Below, one piece after another: positions 17,778 through 27,547 of a stretch of 59,677 bases of DNA. The DNA lies in the NCBI GenBank assembly GCA_022360055.1, contig JAKSDO010000052.1, positions 1 to 59,677 of the forward strand. Direction: 5' to 3'. The stretch's first letter is position 1. Every line of letters begins with the position of its first letter. The position numbers were made by a program, and so were the translations under genes. The stretch is from Cytophagales bacterium (GTDB lineage Bacteria > Bacteroidota > Bacteroidia > Cytophagales > Cyclobacteriaceae). The notes beneath the pieces were generated by a model that was given only the letters and a program-made list of their open reading frames with translations, was not told the DNA's origin and made no database searches.

Positions 17778-19346
17778 GTGAAATACATAATACGATTTGT
17801 TTATTTACCGATATGTTCTCTGATGGTCGCATGTTCGGCTCCTTCGGACCCGAAGGAGAAAAGGCCAAACATCCTATTCATTATGTCGGATGATCATTCT
17901 GCCAATGCCGTATCAGCTTATGGATCAAGGTTGGCCTCGGTGCTTAAAACACCAAACATTGATCGACTGGCCGATGAAGGTGTCAAACTCAATAACTGTT
18001 TCGCTACCAATTCAATTTGTACCCCCAGCAGAGCGACAATCTTGACAGGGCAATACAGCCACTTGAATGGGGTACGTACCCTCAAGGATCACCTGGATAC
18101 CAAGAAAAAAAATGTGGTCCATTATTTTAAGGAATACGGTTATCAAACCGCTGTTATTGGGAAATGGCACCTGCATTCGGAACCTCAGGGTTTTGAACAT
18201 TGGCAGGTTTTGCCTTCACAGGGATTGTATTTTGATCCTGAATTTAAGGTCAAGGGATTAGATGAGGGGACTCCTTATAAAAAGCGGATGATGAAAAAAT
18301 ATAAAGGTTACGTAACAGATATAATTACCGATTTATCTCTGAATTGGTTGAAAGAAAGGGACGATGACAGACCTTTTATGTTGATGATGCATCATAAAGC
18401 TCCGCATGCCCTTTGGGAGTATCATCCCAAATATGAGAACTTACTGGACGGGGTTGTTATTCCCGAACCGGAAACCTTGTTTGAAGATAAGTCACATCGC
18501 GCACCGGCAACGGTCAGGAAGGAGAATGACCTCAAGCGGTTGAGTAGGCGAATGAGCGGGAAGATGCAAGTATCGTCGGTACATGATTTTGGAGAATGGC
18601 CGACAGGTAATTTGAATGTTGAGGGGATGAACCGGGAAGAGATCGTTCGGGCTACTTATCAGAAATACTTAAAGGATTACCTTCGGGTAATTGCCTCGCT
18701 GGATGAGAGCATAGGTCGAATATTGGACTATTTGGATGAATCCGGTCGAGCTGAAAATACCATCGTAATTTATACTTCCGATCAGGGGATGTTTTTGGGC
18801 GAACATCAGTATCTCGACAAGCGTTGGATTTTCGAAGAATCGATTCGAATGCCATTTTTGGCGCGATGGCCAGGTAAAATCAAACCTGGAACCACTGCTG
18901 ATGAGTTGATCACTAACGTAGATTTTGCCTCTACACTTTTGGATATGGCCGGAGCAGATGTACCGGTTCATTTTCAGGGATCAAGTTTCTTGCCTATAAT
19001 GAAAGGGCAAGAGGTGGAGGACTGGCCATCTTCGGTTTATTACAGGTACTGGATGCAGCGCGATATGACGCCTGCCCATTTTGGAATTAGAACCGACCGC
19101 TATAAGCTCATTTTTTATTACGGATTGAATCTGGATACGAAAAGTTTCGGTCACCCGGATACGGAGCCGGCCTGGGAATTGTACGATTTGGAAAAAGACC
19201 CTAAGGAAAAGAATAATGTTTATGGTCAGGAGCAATATGCTTCCATTGTCGCTGAACTTAAAAATGAGCTTGCCAGGAAAAGGGAAAAAATAGGAGATAC
19301 GGATCGGCAATATCCCGAACTTTTAAAAAGAATTGGATTTAATTGA
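17778..19346 (+). CDS. S1 sulfatase, glucosamine-6-O-sulfatase (GNS)-like lipoprotein
   Basis: A 522-residue sulfatase that starts with GTG at 17778; the GTG is followed at once by a signal peptide with lipobox (LMVAC, Cys19). The formylglycine motif is C81-T-P-S-R85 and continues as TILTGQYSHLNGV, very like the GNS/S1_11 branch. AVIGKWHLHSEPQGF near 134 and YTSDQGMFLGEHQYLDKRW near 335 hold active-site residues of that branch. It is 27 nt after the previous sulfatase and its stop is 7 nt before the heparin lyase I start. The predicted step is removal of 6-O-sulfate from GlcNAc/GlcNS. Confidence 0.88.
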   Translation: MKYIIRFVYLPICSLMVACSAPSDPKEKRPNILFIMSDDHSANAVSAYGSRLASVLKTPNIDRLADEGVKLNNCFATNSICTPSRATILTGQYSHLNGVRTLKDHLDTKKKNVVHYFKEYGYQTAVIGKWHLHSEPQGFEHWQVLPSQGLYFDPEFKVKGLDEGTPYKKRMMKKYKGYVTDIITDLSLNWLKERDDDRPFMLMMHHKAPHALWEYHPKYENLLDGVVIPEPETLFEDKSHRAPATVRKENDLKRLSRRMSGKMQVSSVHDFGEWPTGNLNVEGMNREEIVRATYQKYLKDYLRVIASLDESIGRILDYLDESGRAENTIVIYTSDQGMFLGEHQYLDKRWIFEESIRMPFLARWPGKIKPGTTADELITNVDFASTLLDMAGADVPVHFQGSSFLPIMKGQEVEDWPSSVYYRYWMQRDMTPAHFGIRTDRYKLIFYYGLNLDTKSFGHPDTEPAWELYDLEKDPKEKNNVYGQEQYASIVAELKNELARKREKIGDTDRQYPELLKRIGFN

Positions 19347-19353
19347 CAAACCC

Positions 19354-20421
19354 ATGAAAGGAATAACAAGAAATACTGTTGCTATACTCTTAATGGGATT
19401 AGGAGCGTGCAGTCAGTCCATTAATCAATCCGAATCTTCGGTGAATAATGCGGCTGTTGAACTTACATCCCGTTTGAGTGCTCAAAAAAACGTAGCTACC
19501 GCTGAAGACATTGTAGATGATAGATTTATCATCGTTGGCGATAGAAGCCCGAACGGTATTGTCACCCGTGAAGAAACGGATGATGGACCGGTATACCATT
19601 TTTCGGCAACAGGCGAAGCAAATCGGATTGAGTTTACCACCTGTTTTGGATCCGAAGAGAACCTCAAAGGTATTTCAAACGAAGAAATTGAACTTTTTAA
19701 AAAGATAAAAAGTGCCTACGAATTTGATGATGAAGGAAAATACGGGGAGACTGTGACATATGAATGGAGCGCCTTGTTTCCGGAAAAAATGGAGGAAGGT
19801 AAGGGCGGTATTTTTGCCCAATGGCACGGACGACCGGATCGTACCTTGGTCAAGGACCCGGAAGGAAACCTTATGCATTTGCCCAAAGAGCAGTTTGTGG
19901 GAATGCTCGACACCATGCATTTCAATAAAAACATCGGTATTAGCAATAAAACAAATAAACCTAATGGTTGGTGGGTAGAACAATCGGCAGGAGGACCAAT
20001 AGCTGCATTTCATTTTCAGTCTGATTACATGTATCTGTTAGTGCGCAGCGAGGCCAACCGGATGTCCGACCCTACTTTTAAAGTAAAACCTAAACCCGGC
20101 AGGCATCTGAATAAACTTGTGGGCAGAGATGGTAAATATGGTACCATAGTTTTCGAAAAACCATCTTCGGAAGTGCCAGTCAACGAATGGATTGATTTTA
20201 AAGTGAAAATCAAATATACCAAATACAGTACCACAGAAGATAAAGTGCTGGAGTCGGGTCGGGTTCAGGTCTGGATGAATGATGAAAAAGTAGCCGACTG
20301 GAATGGTGATGTAGGCAAAAACGATTTGCATGGGCCATATTTCAAATTTGGAATTTATAAGCCCAGGGAAAAGGGGTTCAAGGTAGATTGTAGAGGGTTC
20401 GATCAAAAGATCGAGAGGTAG
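19354..20421 (+). CDS. Heparin lyase I (PL13)
   Basis: A 355-residue beta-jelly-roll lyase that cuts heparin at sulfated iduronate. The ATG at 19354, not 19333, gives a signal peptide with lipobox GLGAC (Cys19). Three blocks match Pedobacter heparinus heparinase I as I remember it: IFAQWHGRPDRTLV with catalytic His158, KPNGWWVEQ, and YFKFGIY with the catalytic-type tyrosine near 335. Length is close to the 384 residues of that enzyme. It begins 7 nt after the GNS-like sulfatase stop, so the two are probably translated from one transcript. Together with PL21 it makes the locus specific for heparin/heparan sulfate. Confidence 0.9.
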   Translation: MKGITRNTVAILLMGLGACSQSINQSESSVNNAAVELTSRLSAQKNVATAEDIVDDRFIIVGDRSPNGIVTREETDDGPVYHFSATGEANRIEFTTCFGSEENLKGISNEEIELFKKIKSAYEFDDEGKYGETVTYEWSALFPEKMEEGKGGIFAQWHGRPDRTLVKDPEGNLMHLPKEQFVGMLDTMHFNKNIGISNKTNKPNGWWVEQSAGGPIAAFHFQSDYMYLLVRSEANRMSDPTFKVKPKPGRHLNKLVGRDGKYGTIVFEKPSSEVPVNEWIDFKVKIKYTKYSTTEDKVLESGRVQVWMNDEKVADWNGDVGKNDLHGPYFKFGIYKPREKGFKVDCRGFDQKIER

Positions 20422-20499
20422 AGTAACTTAAGCTGTTTAAGTAAGACATCATGGGTGGCCATCGGGCCAGTTCATATGTTGTTTGAAATTCAATTTTAT

Positions 20500-23463
20500 A
20501 TGAAAAACATATCATTAATTATCGCGGGAGTATTAATTTCTTACAATATCAATGCACAAGAAATATTGTTTGCCGACTATTTCGATATAAACACAAACAA
20601 GGAGAGCGGAAGCACAGTGTTTGGCAAGGTACACCTAAAACGAAACAAAGATGTAGACAAGCGTAAAATACCGCGTGATTATCAATTTGAGATCACTGAT
20701 TCTGACACAAATGTTTTCACGATCCGTACGGAATTTGATCGGAAAGGACGCATTTTTGGGGTTTTACAAGTGGCGCCTCGAAAGAATACCGGCCTCGCCC
20801 CAACGAGTCACAAGCTCACAGTTGCGCTGATGCAAGGCAAGAAAACACTTGTTTCCAAGGAGATAACCATTCATGTGGTGCAAAAAACTGTGTGGGAATA
20901 TTTTGTGGACTTCTATAAACCGGTGACCTTGTCTGTCGCCAGGTTACACGGAAAAAAAATTAAGAATAAAGAGCTTTCTCTTCTTATCGGTGACCTGGAA
21001 AAGAATAATGGTAAGTTCTTATTTGCCGATATATATGACAAACACCCTTCCGAATACGCAAAAAATGAATTGGAGAAAGACTGGCAAAGTGTTGCCTCCA
21101 AAATAGGAGGGCTGGGCTATGCCTATGCAAAATCTGAGAAATTTGGCCTTCCCAGTGGCGATCCGGAAACGATTGAACGATTGAAACGTGTGCTTTATAA
21201 AGCACTTGTCCGGTATATGAGTACCATTCCGATAGAACCCGGAGATCTAACGGTGGATGGGAAACCAACGGGAACGGAACTGGGTGATGGTTTCAGTATG
21301 CTGAGTGAACATGGTTACGCTAGTCATGGATTTGTAACACATCATTGGCGTGTTACCGATGCGCTGGGGGCGGCACTGGTGCATCTTTGGCCCGCGGTGC
21401 TGGAAGATATAGCTCATGGAGATGAAGAAGCCCTAAAACTGTACGACTCAGCCATTCGGTTCTTTCAGCTATTCTTTTCAATTGTTCCGGAAAGGCGCAG
21501 TATGGATAACCCGCTACAGCGCTGGAAAGATATTTCGAACAAAAACTACTCCGAAGGCGCCTGGTCAGATGCCAATATTAGTCACAGGATGCGCACTTTG
21601 ATGGTAATGCCGATCGTGTGGGCAGATTACAACCGACCGATCACCTATGTACCTTATTGGTACGACGACTATTACAATGGGACAGAATTTGAAGGAATGA
21701 CCTTTGCTGACAAATGGTCTCCAAGTGGAGTTGTTCTTGATTTGAGACATTGGTGCGATAAACTCTCGATACCTACGCATCTTTATGATCAGTCGGGATT
21801 TCACCCGGACGGAACTATGTCCCATCACACCGGTCACCAGTCCTCCGACGTAGCCATGTTTGCCTATGGGTACGAATGGCTTACTACGGTAAACGATGCC
21901 ATCGGCTATTTCCAAAACACGGCTTTTCCCATAGAGGATAAGAGCTACCGGTTTATTGCAGACAGATTGAATTACACATACAGGAGAATGCTCTACAAAG
22001 ATTATTTGGACTACACCGTGGCGGGACGAAGTTTTTTCTCAGACCTTTCAAATTTTGGATCTCGTCATGTAGCAAAAGATATTGAAGAATTGATCGATGG
22101 TAAATCACCATCCACAGTGATCGAAAATGAGCAAGAACTGATAGAGTTAAAAAACAGCCTGAAAAAGAAAGCACATTCTTTCACCGGAACCACATCTTTT
22201 TGGAACGCAGACTATTTGGTTCATCGCAAGGAAGATGGTGGCAACAAGTATTTCTTTTCTGTGAAGCACAAATCGGTTCGTACGTCAGGGGCAGAGGATT
22301 TTACGAAAGTACGCAAGTCATGGCATGCCGGCAGTGGTGTTTTCCAACTGAAAGTAAATGGAGACGAATACTCGCATGAGGTGATGTCTAATGCAGATTG
22401 GCATACCCTGCCCGGAGTTACCGAAGAATGGCGAACGGATGAAATGCCCGGAGGACCTGCATCTGCATCCCTGCCGGGAGGGAACGAATTCTCCGGGATT
22501 TTGTCTGATGGTGTTTATGGCCTTACCGGATATCACCACAAGCCAATAGATAAATATACTTCGGCAAAGGCATTGAAAAGCTATCATATGGTCGATCGTT
22601 TCGGAACCGCTCTTGGCAGTAAAATTGCCAGGAAGAAGAAGTCAAAAGGAACAGAACCTATCGTTACCTGTATCGATCAGTCGGCCTTATCATCCGTACT
22701 GAGTTACCGACTTAACGGCAAGCGGAAAAGTATCGCTCCCGGAGAAAGTGTGAACATCGCCGAATCTTTGGAAGGCCCGTCATGGGTACATCATGGCAGC
22801 AAGGGGTACTTAATTTTTCCTGTCCAAAATCAACAGTTGTTCATCAAAACGGGTAAGGAAATCAATGTGACCGCCACAGACCTGAAAATAGAAAAAAGCG
22901 CCAACTACATCCTCGCACTGGATCATGGAGTTACACCGGACCAGGAAGGAGCGCAGGGATATCACTATGTACTGGTTGCCGATGTGAAGGTGGATGATAT
23001 GCCCGGGTTATTGGATCAATATGTGGCTGATTTTACCACACATTCCGCCGGTAGTAGGTATCATGCCTTATACAGTAAAAAAGAAGAGCTCGGACAGGTG
23101 GTTTTCTATAAACCGGGCCGGGCAAAGTTGAAAAAGCAGCAATGGGTTGAAACAGACCATCCCGCTATTCTAATGGTAAAAGATCTGGGCAAACAACTGC
23201 GGATATCTTTGGTCGATCCGTTGCACAGTTTGGAAACTGCCGAAATCAGGATAAAGGTTTCGGAAGCCCTTAGACAAGGAATTTACAACTACGAGTTCCC
23301 CGGCATAAAGCCAAGAGAAGGAGAAAAAGTAGTGGTGACCTCCGGTGGCGAGGGCTCGGTAATAGCCGTTTCATTGCCCGATAAATCCGATGGCAAATTT
23401 TATAATTATCAGGAGCAGATGTATGCCGGAGCTCCGATTGTTATTACCATAGAAAAAGAGTAA
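20500..23463 (+). CDS. Divergent PL8-fold polysaccharide lyase
   Basis: A 987-residue exported protein. The start at 20500 gives a clean signal peptide (cleavage near NAQE); 20455 would add a 15-residue leader. Layout: N-terminal beta-domain to about residue 130, an alpha/alpha-toroid to about 540 with HPDGTMSHHTGH at 435-446 (candidate catalytic His) and VAGR ending at Arg510 (PL8-like GR), then beta-sandwiches with WHTLPGVT and a MVDRFGTALGSKI block that mirror chondroitin lyases, and a C-terminal domain. Overall order matches PL8, but the Asn and Tyr positions cannot be fixed by eye. Substrate could be heparan sulfate, hyaluronan or chondroitin; context favours a glycosaminoglycan. Confidence 0.72.
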   Translation: MKNISLIIAGVLISYNINAQEILFADYFDINTNKESGSTVFGKVHLKRNKDVDKRKIPRDYQFEITDSDTNVFTIRTEFDRKGRIFGVLQVAPRKNTGLAPTSHKLTVALMQGKKTLVSKEITIHVVQKTVWEYFVDFYKPVTLSVARLHGKKIKNKELSLLIGDLEKNNGKFLFADIYDKHPSEYAKNELEKDWQSVASKIGGLGYAYAKSEKFGLPSGDPETIERLKRVLYKALVRYMSTIPIEPGDLTVDGKPTGTELGDGFSMLSEHGYASHGFVTHHWRVTDALGAALVHLWPAVLEDIAHGDEEALKLYDSAIRFFQLFFSIVPERRSMDNPLQRWKDISNKNYSEGAWSDANISHRMRTLMVMPIVWADYNRPITYVPYWYDDYYNGTEFEGMTFADKWSPSGVVLDLRHWCDKLSIPTHLYDQSGFHPDGTMSHHTGHQSSDVAMFAYGYEWLTTVNDAIGYFQNTAFPIEDKSYRFIADRLNYTYRRMLYKDYLDYTVAGRSFFSDLSNFGSRHVAKDIEELIDGKSPSTVIENEQELIELKNSLKKKAHSFTGTTSFWNADYLVHRKEDGGNKYFFSVKHKSVRTSGAEDFTKVRKSWHAGSGVFQLKVNGDEYSHEVMSNADWHTLPGVTEEWRTDEMPGGPASASLPGGNEFSGILSDGVYGLTGYHHKPIDKYTSAKALKSYHMVDRFGTALGSKIARKKKSKGTEPIVTCIDQSALSSVLSYRLNGKRKSIAPGESVNIAESLEGPSWVHHGSKGYLIFPVQNQQLFIKTGKEINVTATDLKIEKSANYILALDHGVTPDQEGAQGYHYVLVADVKVDDMPGLLDQYVADFTTHSAGSRYHALYSKKEELGQVVFYKPGRAKLKKQQWVETDHPAILMVKDLGKQLRISLVDPLHSLETAEIRIKVSEALRQGIYNYEFPGIKPREGEKVVVTSGGEGSVIAVSLPDKSDGKFYNYQEQMYAGAPIVITIEKE

Positions 23464-23474
23464 ACTAAAAAGAC

Positions 23475-24917
23475 ATGAGACTTATTGTAAATAAGGTACT
23501 TTGTGCATTTCTAATGTTGCTTGTGGCAGGAAAACTGTACTCGCAACAAAACCCGAACGTACTGTTTATAGCCATAGATGATCTGAACGATTGGGTTGGC
23601 TGTTTAGACGGGCATCCGCAGACAAAAACCCCAAACATTGACAGGTTGGCAGCCCAGGGCGTTTTGTTTACTAATGCTCACTGTCAGGCTCCGATTTGCG
23701 GGCCGTCCAGAGCTTCGATAATGACCGGCTTGTATCCGCATACCTCGGGTAATTACCTCCAATTGAATGATCCTGATATCAAAAAATCAAATGACGTCAC
23801 CGCAAATTCAATATTTCTCCCGGATTATTTTGAGAAGCACGGATACAAATCTTTTGGTGTCGGCAAAGTCTACCACAATGGAGATGCCGCCAATACCTTT
23901 GATGAATATGGAGGGGTTTTTGAAAAATCCGGGCCAAAACCGGCGAAGCGTTTCAATTATGATCCAAAGTGGTTCAATAAGCCTGGGAAAACTCAAACTG
24001 ATTGGGGGGCTTATCCCGATGTTGATGAAAAAATGCCTGATTACAAGTCGGCTTCCTGGGCAATTGAGCGGTTGAAGGAAGATCATGAGAACCCCTTTTT
24101 TATGGCGGTAGGTTTCGTAAGGCCGCATGTGCCCTGGTACGTACCCCAAAAGTGGTTTGACAAATTTCCGATAGATTCCCTGCAAATGCCCCCTTATCTG
24201 GATTCAGACATGGACGATGTGCCGCTTATGGGCCGGCGTGTGGCGGAGGCCCCTCAAATGCCCACGACTGAATGGATGAAAGAAACAGACCAGTGGAAGA
24301 AAGTTGTACAGGCCTACTTGGCTTGCATAAGTTTTGTTGACTACCAGGTAGGAAGAGTGCTCGAAAACTTGGAAAACAGCAAATACAAGGACAATACTAT
24401 TGTCGTATTGTGGTCCGACCACGGTTACCACCTGGGAGAAAAGAATAGGGTGGCCAAACAGGCCCTCTGGGAACGGGACACACGGACCGTTTTAATTTTT
24501 AAAACTCTTGATGGGAATGCTAATCAGGTTTGCTCACGACCCGTTCAACTGATAGATATGTACCCTACGCTTGTTGATTTGGCAGGTTTACCTAAAAACC
24601 AAATGAACGAAGGACACTCGCTTGTCCCATTGCTTGAGAATCCATTTGCCAAATGGGATTATCCGGCACTCACTTCATATGGCAAAGGCAATTTTGCAGT
24701 AACTACAGAAGGATACCGGCTTATCCAATACGAGGATAACTCAATAGAGTTTTATGATCTGCGCAATGATAAAGATGAATGGCATAACCTGGCCGGGGAC
24801 AAAAAATATCGGAAGCTGATTAATCAGCATCGATCACACCTCCCCGAAAAACAGGCTGAATTATCAAGTTATTCTCATTATAGCTTTAATGAGTATTTCA
24901 AGGATAAATCCCAATGA
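23475..24917 (+). CDS. S1 sulfatase, iduronate-2-O-sulfatase-like
   Basis: A 480-residue exported sulfatase with signal peptide ending near LYSQQ. The core motif is C75-G-P-S-R79; DDLNDW at 35-40 holds the metal ligands and is typical of iduronate-2-sulfatase (S1_7), as are VGKVYHNGD near 133 and FMAVGFVRPHVPWYVP near 214. SDHGYHLGEKNR near 317 completes the active site. It is 12 nt after the PL8-like gene. The predicted step is removal of the 2-O-sulfate from the (unsaturated) uronic acid of lyase products, which usually must precede GH88 action. Confidence 0.9.
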   Translation: MRLIVNKVLCAFLMLLVAGKLYSQQNPNVLFIAIDDLNDWVGCLDGHPQTKTPNIDRLAAQGVLFTNAHCQAPICGPSRASIMTGLYPHTSGNYLQLNDPDIKKSNDVTANSIFLPDYFEKHGYKSFGVGKVYHNGDAANTFDEYGGVFEKSGPKPAKRFNYDPKWFNKPGKTQTDWGAYPDVDEKMPDYKSASWAIERLKEDHENPFFMAVGFVRPHVPWYVPQKWFDKFPIDSLQMPPYLDSDMDDVPLMGRRVAEAPQMPTTEWMKETDQWKKVVQAYLACISFVDYQVGRVLENLENSKYKDNTIVVLWSDHGYHLGEKNRVAKQALWERDTRTVLIFKTLDGNANQVCSRPVQLIDMYPTLVDLAGLPKNQMNEGHSLVPLLENPFAKWDYPALTSYGKGNFAVTTEGYRLIQYEDNSIEFYDLRNDKDEWHNLAGDKKYRKLINQHRSHLPEKQAELSSYSHYSFNEYFKDKSQ

Positions 24918-24969
24918 TTATATGTGCTGTGAAATACATGTTACTCAATAATTAAACAAGCAATTTTTT

Positions 24970-27282
24970 ATGCAAATACGAAATGTTTTTATTGCCTATG
25001 TGATGCTCTCAATGAGTGCAACTTCTTTCTCTTACGGCCAGGAAGTAACTATTGAGTGGAAAGATTTTGATGGGATTGACATTCCCATTCCCCCTTCACA
25101 ACATCCCAGGTTATATATCGGTAAAAAGGATATTGCTGACTTGAAAAGCAGAATGACCGATTCTGAATTAAAACCTGTTTGGAATGATTTGGTAAAGATG
25201 AGCCAGGAACCGGATGCTGATGATAGAGCCAAAGAGGGCTGGCGTTATCATTTAACACAGCGCGGTACTGCCGTGCGCTGTGAGCTGAATGCCATGAAGT
25301 ATCTGACCGGTGGAAATAAAAAGACCGGACGCCAAGCGATCACCGATATGCTTACCAAGCTGAAAGACAGTGAATGGCTTCATGGTCAGGATATGTCCCG
25401 CGCTGTTGGCAGGCGCATGGTTTCGGGAGCTATCGTGTACGACTGGTGCTATCCATTATTGAACGAGCAGGAAAAACAGGCGTTCATAAAAGAGTTTGTG
25501 CGCCTGGCCAAACAACTCGAATGCGGCTACCCTCCTGTACGGCAAGGGGCGATTGTAGGCCATTCTTCCGAATGGATGATTTTCAGGGATCTGCTTTCTA
25601 CTTCTATAGCCATTTACGATGAGTTTCCGGAAATGTACCATCTTACCGCCCACCGGTTATTTAAAGAACACATTCCGGCCAGAAATTGGTTCTATCCCGG
25701 ACATGCCTACCATCAGGGTAAAGGCTACTTCAACGTTCGTCATGCCAACGAACTGTTTGCTGCCTGGATTTTTGATCGTATGGGCGTAAAGGAAGTATTT
25801 CATCCGGCCCAGCAGTTTGTGCCTTATTTTCTGCTCTACGCTCGCCGGCCTGACGGCCAGATGTTGGCCGGAGGAGATGTAAATTATAGCCGTAAGGGCA
25901 TCAAGTCGATGGCATTGATCGGATTGCTTTCAGGCAGTTATTACAAAGATGCGTACCTGAATCATAACTACCTGCTTAATCCTGAAATCCAATCGCACAA
26001 TAAGCTCTATGAATTTCTATGGAAGGACACCGAACTCGGGCGAAGAGAATCTGATGATCTGCCTCTTACCCGCTATTTTGGCTCGCCTTTTGGGTGGATG
26101 ATTGCCCGTACCGGTTGGGATGCCAATAGTGTCATTGCGGAGATGAAGGTCAATGAGTATCATTTTGGCAATCACCAGCATCACGACGGTGGAGCTTTTC
26201 AGATTTACTACAAGGGGCCGCTGGCCATAGATGCCGGTATTTACAATGGTGTGGCAGAGGGCATCCGTGGATATGGTAATTCGCACAACAAAAATTACTT
26301 CAAGCGCACCATTGCTCACAACAGCTTGCTGGTTTATGACCCCGGCGAAGTATTTCAATCGCGTGATTACGGCGGCGCCCACAAAACCGATACGGTGCGA
26401 AACGAGGGCGGTCAACGACTACCCGGGCCGTCATGGACACCACCGAACACCATGAAAATCATGCTGGAGCAAGACTATAAAGTAGGTAGCGCGCTTAAAC
26501 ACGGTTTTGGCCCTGATCCCATGGAACCTGACTATTCTTATCTAAAAGGCGATATTACCGAAGCATATTCCGGCAAGGTATCGGAGGTTAAACGTTCCTT
26601 CACTTTTTTGAACATGAAAAATGACACCATCCCGGCAGCATTTATAGTGTTTGACAAAGTGGTATCATCCGACTCTTCTTTTAAAAAGTATTGGCTGTTA
26701 CATAGCATAGAAGAGCCCAGGGTTGAAGAAAATGAAATCACCATAGCAAGAACACAAAACGGAGATAGCGGTAAGCTGATCAACACAAGCTTGCTTCCCA
26801 AACCGGACAATTCAATAGTGCGTCCGATTGGTGGTCCCGGCAAAGAATTTTGGGTGTTTGGTAAAAATGAATATACAGAGCCCGTCAGGAAGGATGTGGC
26901 CAATGAACGGGGCGCCTGGAGGGTGGAAATTTCACCCAAAGCAGAAGCGACTACCGACTATTTTCTAAATGTCATGCAGGTCATGGACAATGGCATAATG
27001 GGCAAGCTGTCTGTCCGGCAGATGGAAGGAGACAAGGTGATAGGAGTGAAATTACAGGATCGAATAACCTTTTTTAGTAAAGACATGAGCACGCTCGACA
27101 GATCTTTTTCTTTCAGCATTGCAGACAATGGAACCTATAAACTATTGCTGACGGATCTGGCTCCGGGTACCTGGCAGATCAAGAAAAATGGAAAGGTATT
27201 CCAAAGTGCTATCGATGTAAAAGGCGATGACGGAACCATCTACTTCGAAGGAGATGAAGGGGACTATCAATTGCTAAGGTGA
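24970..27282 (+). CDS. hepB: Heparin lyase II (PL21)
   Basis: A 770-residue lyase that resembles the 772-residue Pedobacter heparinus heparinase II along its whole length as far as I recall that sequence. The signal peptide ends near SYGQE. Catalytic residues known from that structure (His202, Glu205, Tyr257, His406) fall at His198, Glu201, Tyr253 and His402 here, a constant offset of four. Layout: alpha/alpha toroid to about 370, then beta-sandwich domains ending in YFEGDEGDYQLLR. The enzyme cuts both heparin and heparan sulfate linkages. It is the strongest substrate marker in the window. Confidence 0.95.
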   Translation: MQIRNVFIAYVMLSMSATSFSYGQEVTIEWKDFDGIDIPIPPSQHPRLYIGKKDIADLKSRMTDSELKPVWNDLVKMSQEPDADDRAKEGWRYHLTQRGTAVRCELNAMKYLTGGNKKTGRQAITDMLTKLKDSEWLHGQDMSRAVGRRMVSGAIVYDWCYPLLNEQEKQAFIKEFVRLAKQLECGYPPVRQGAIVGHSSEWMIFRDLLSTSIAIYDEFPEMYHLTAHRLFKEHIPARNWFYPGHAYHQGKGYFNVRHANELFAAWIFDRMGVKEVFHPAQQFVPYFLLYARRPDGQMLAGGDVNYSRKGIKSMALIGLLSGSYYKDAYLNHNYLLNPEIQSHNKLYEFLWKDTELGRRESDDLPLTRYFGSPFGWMIARTGWDANSVIAEMKVNEYHFGNHQHHDGGAFQIYYKGPLAIDAGIYNGVAEGIRGYGNSHNKNYFKRTIAHNSLLVYDPGEVFQSRDYGGAHKTDTVRNEGGQRLPGPSWTPPNTMKIMLEQDYKVGSALKHGFGPDPMEPDYSYLKGDITEAYSGKVSEVKRSFTFLNMKNDTIPAAFIVFDKVVSSDSSFKKYWLLHSIEEPRVEENEITIARTQNGDSGKLINTSLLPKPDNSIVRPIGGPGKEFWVFGKNEYTEPVRKDVANERGAWRVEISPKAEATTDYFLNVMQVMDNGIMGKLSVRQMEGDKVIGVKLQDRITFFSKDMSTLDRSFSFSIADNGTYKLLLTDLAPGTWQIKKNGKVFQSAIDVKGDDGTIYFEGDEGDYQLLR

Positions 27283-27347
27283 GCATTTATTTTCGATGGA
27301 TAGGGCTAATGAACATACTCATTTAGCACGGGATAAAAGACTAAATA

Positions 27348-27547
27348 TGATTCATGTGAAAAGAAATTATCTTTTTGTACTTCTGATCGCTTGTATGTCC
27401 AGCAAAGAAAAAAAGACGAGAGCAGTTTGTCCGATTCATCCAGGCGTCCGCCAAAAGCACTTTTTCATGGTGTTATTCATAAATGCTCCGTTGTACTTCA
27501 CTGATGAATTAATCCAGTATTTCATAAATCCTGTAATTATCGTATAG
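27348..27547 (+). pseudogene. Truncated lipoprotein start, possibly of a sulfatase
   Basis: From 27348 a frame begins with a lipoprotein signal (RNYLFVLLIAC) and then SSKEKK, the kind of opening seen in the sulfatases here, but the sequence then loses any family pattern and runs into the end of the minus-strand DUF1961 gene. It looks like the 5' stub of a deleted gene. A sulfatase 3' stub lies at 28536-28730, on the other side of the DUF1961 gene. Confidence 0.4.
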
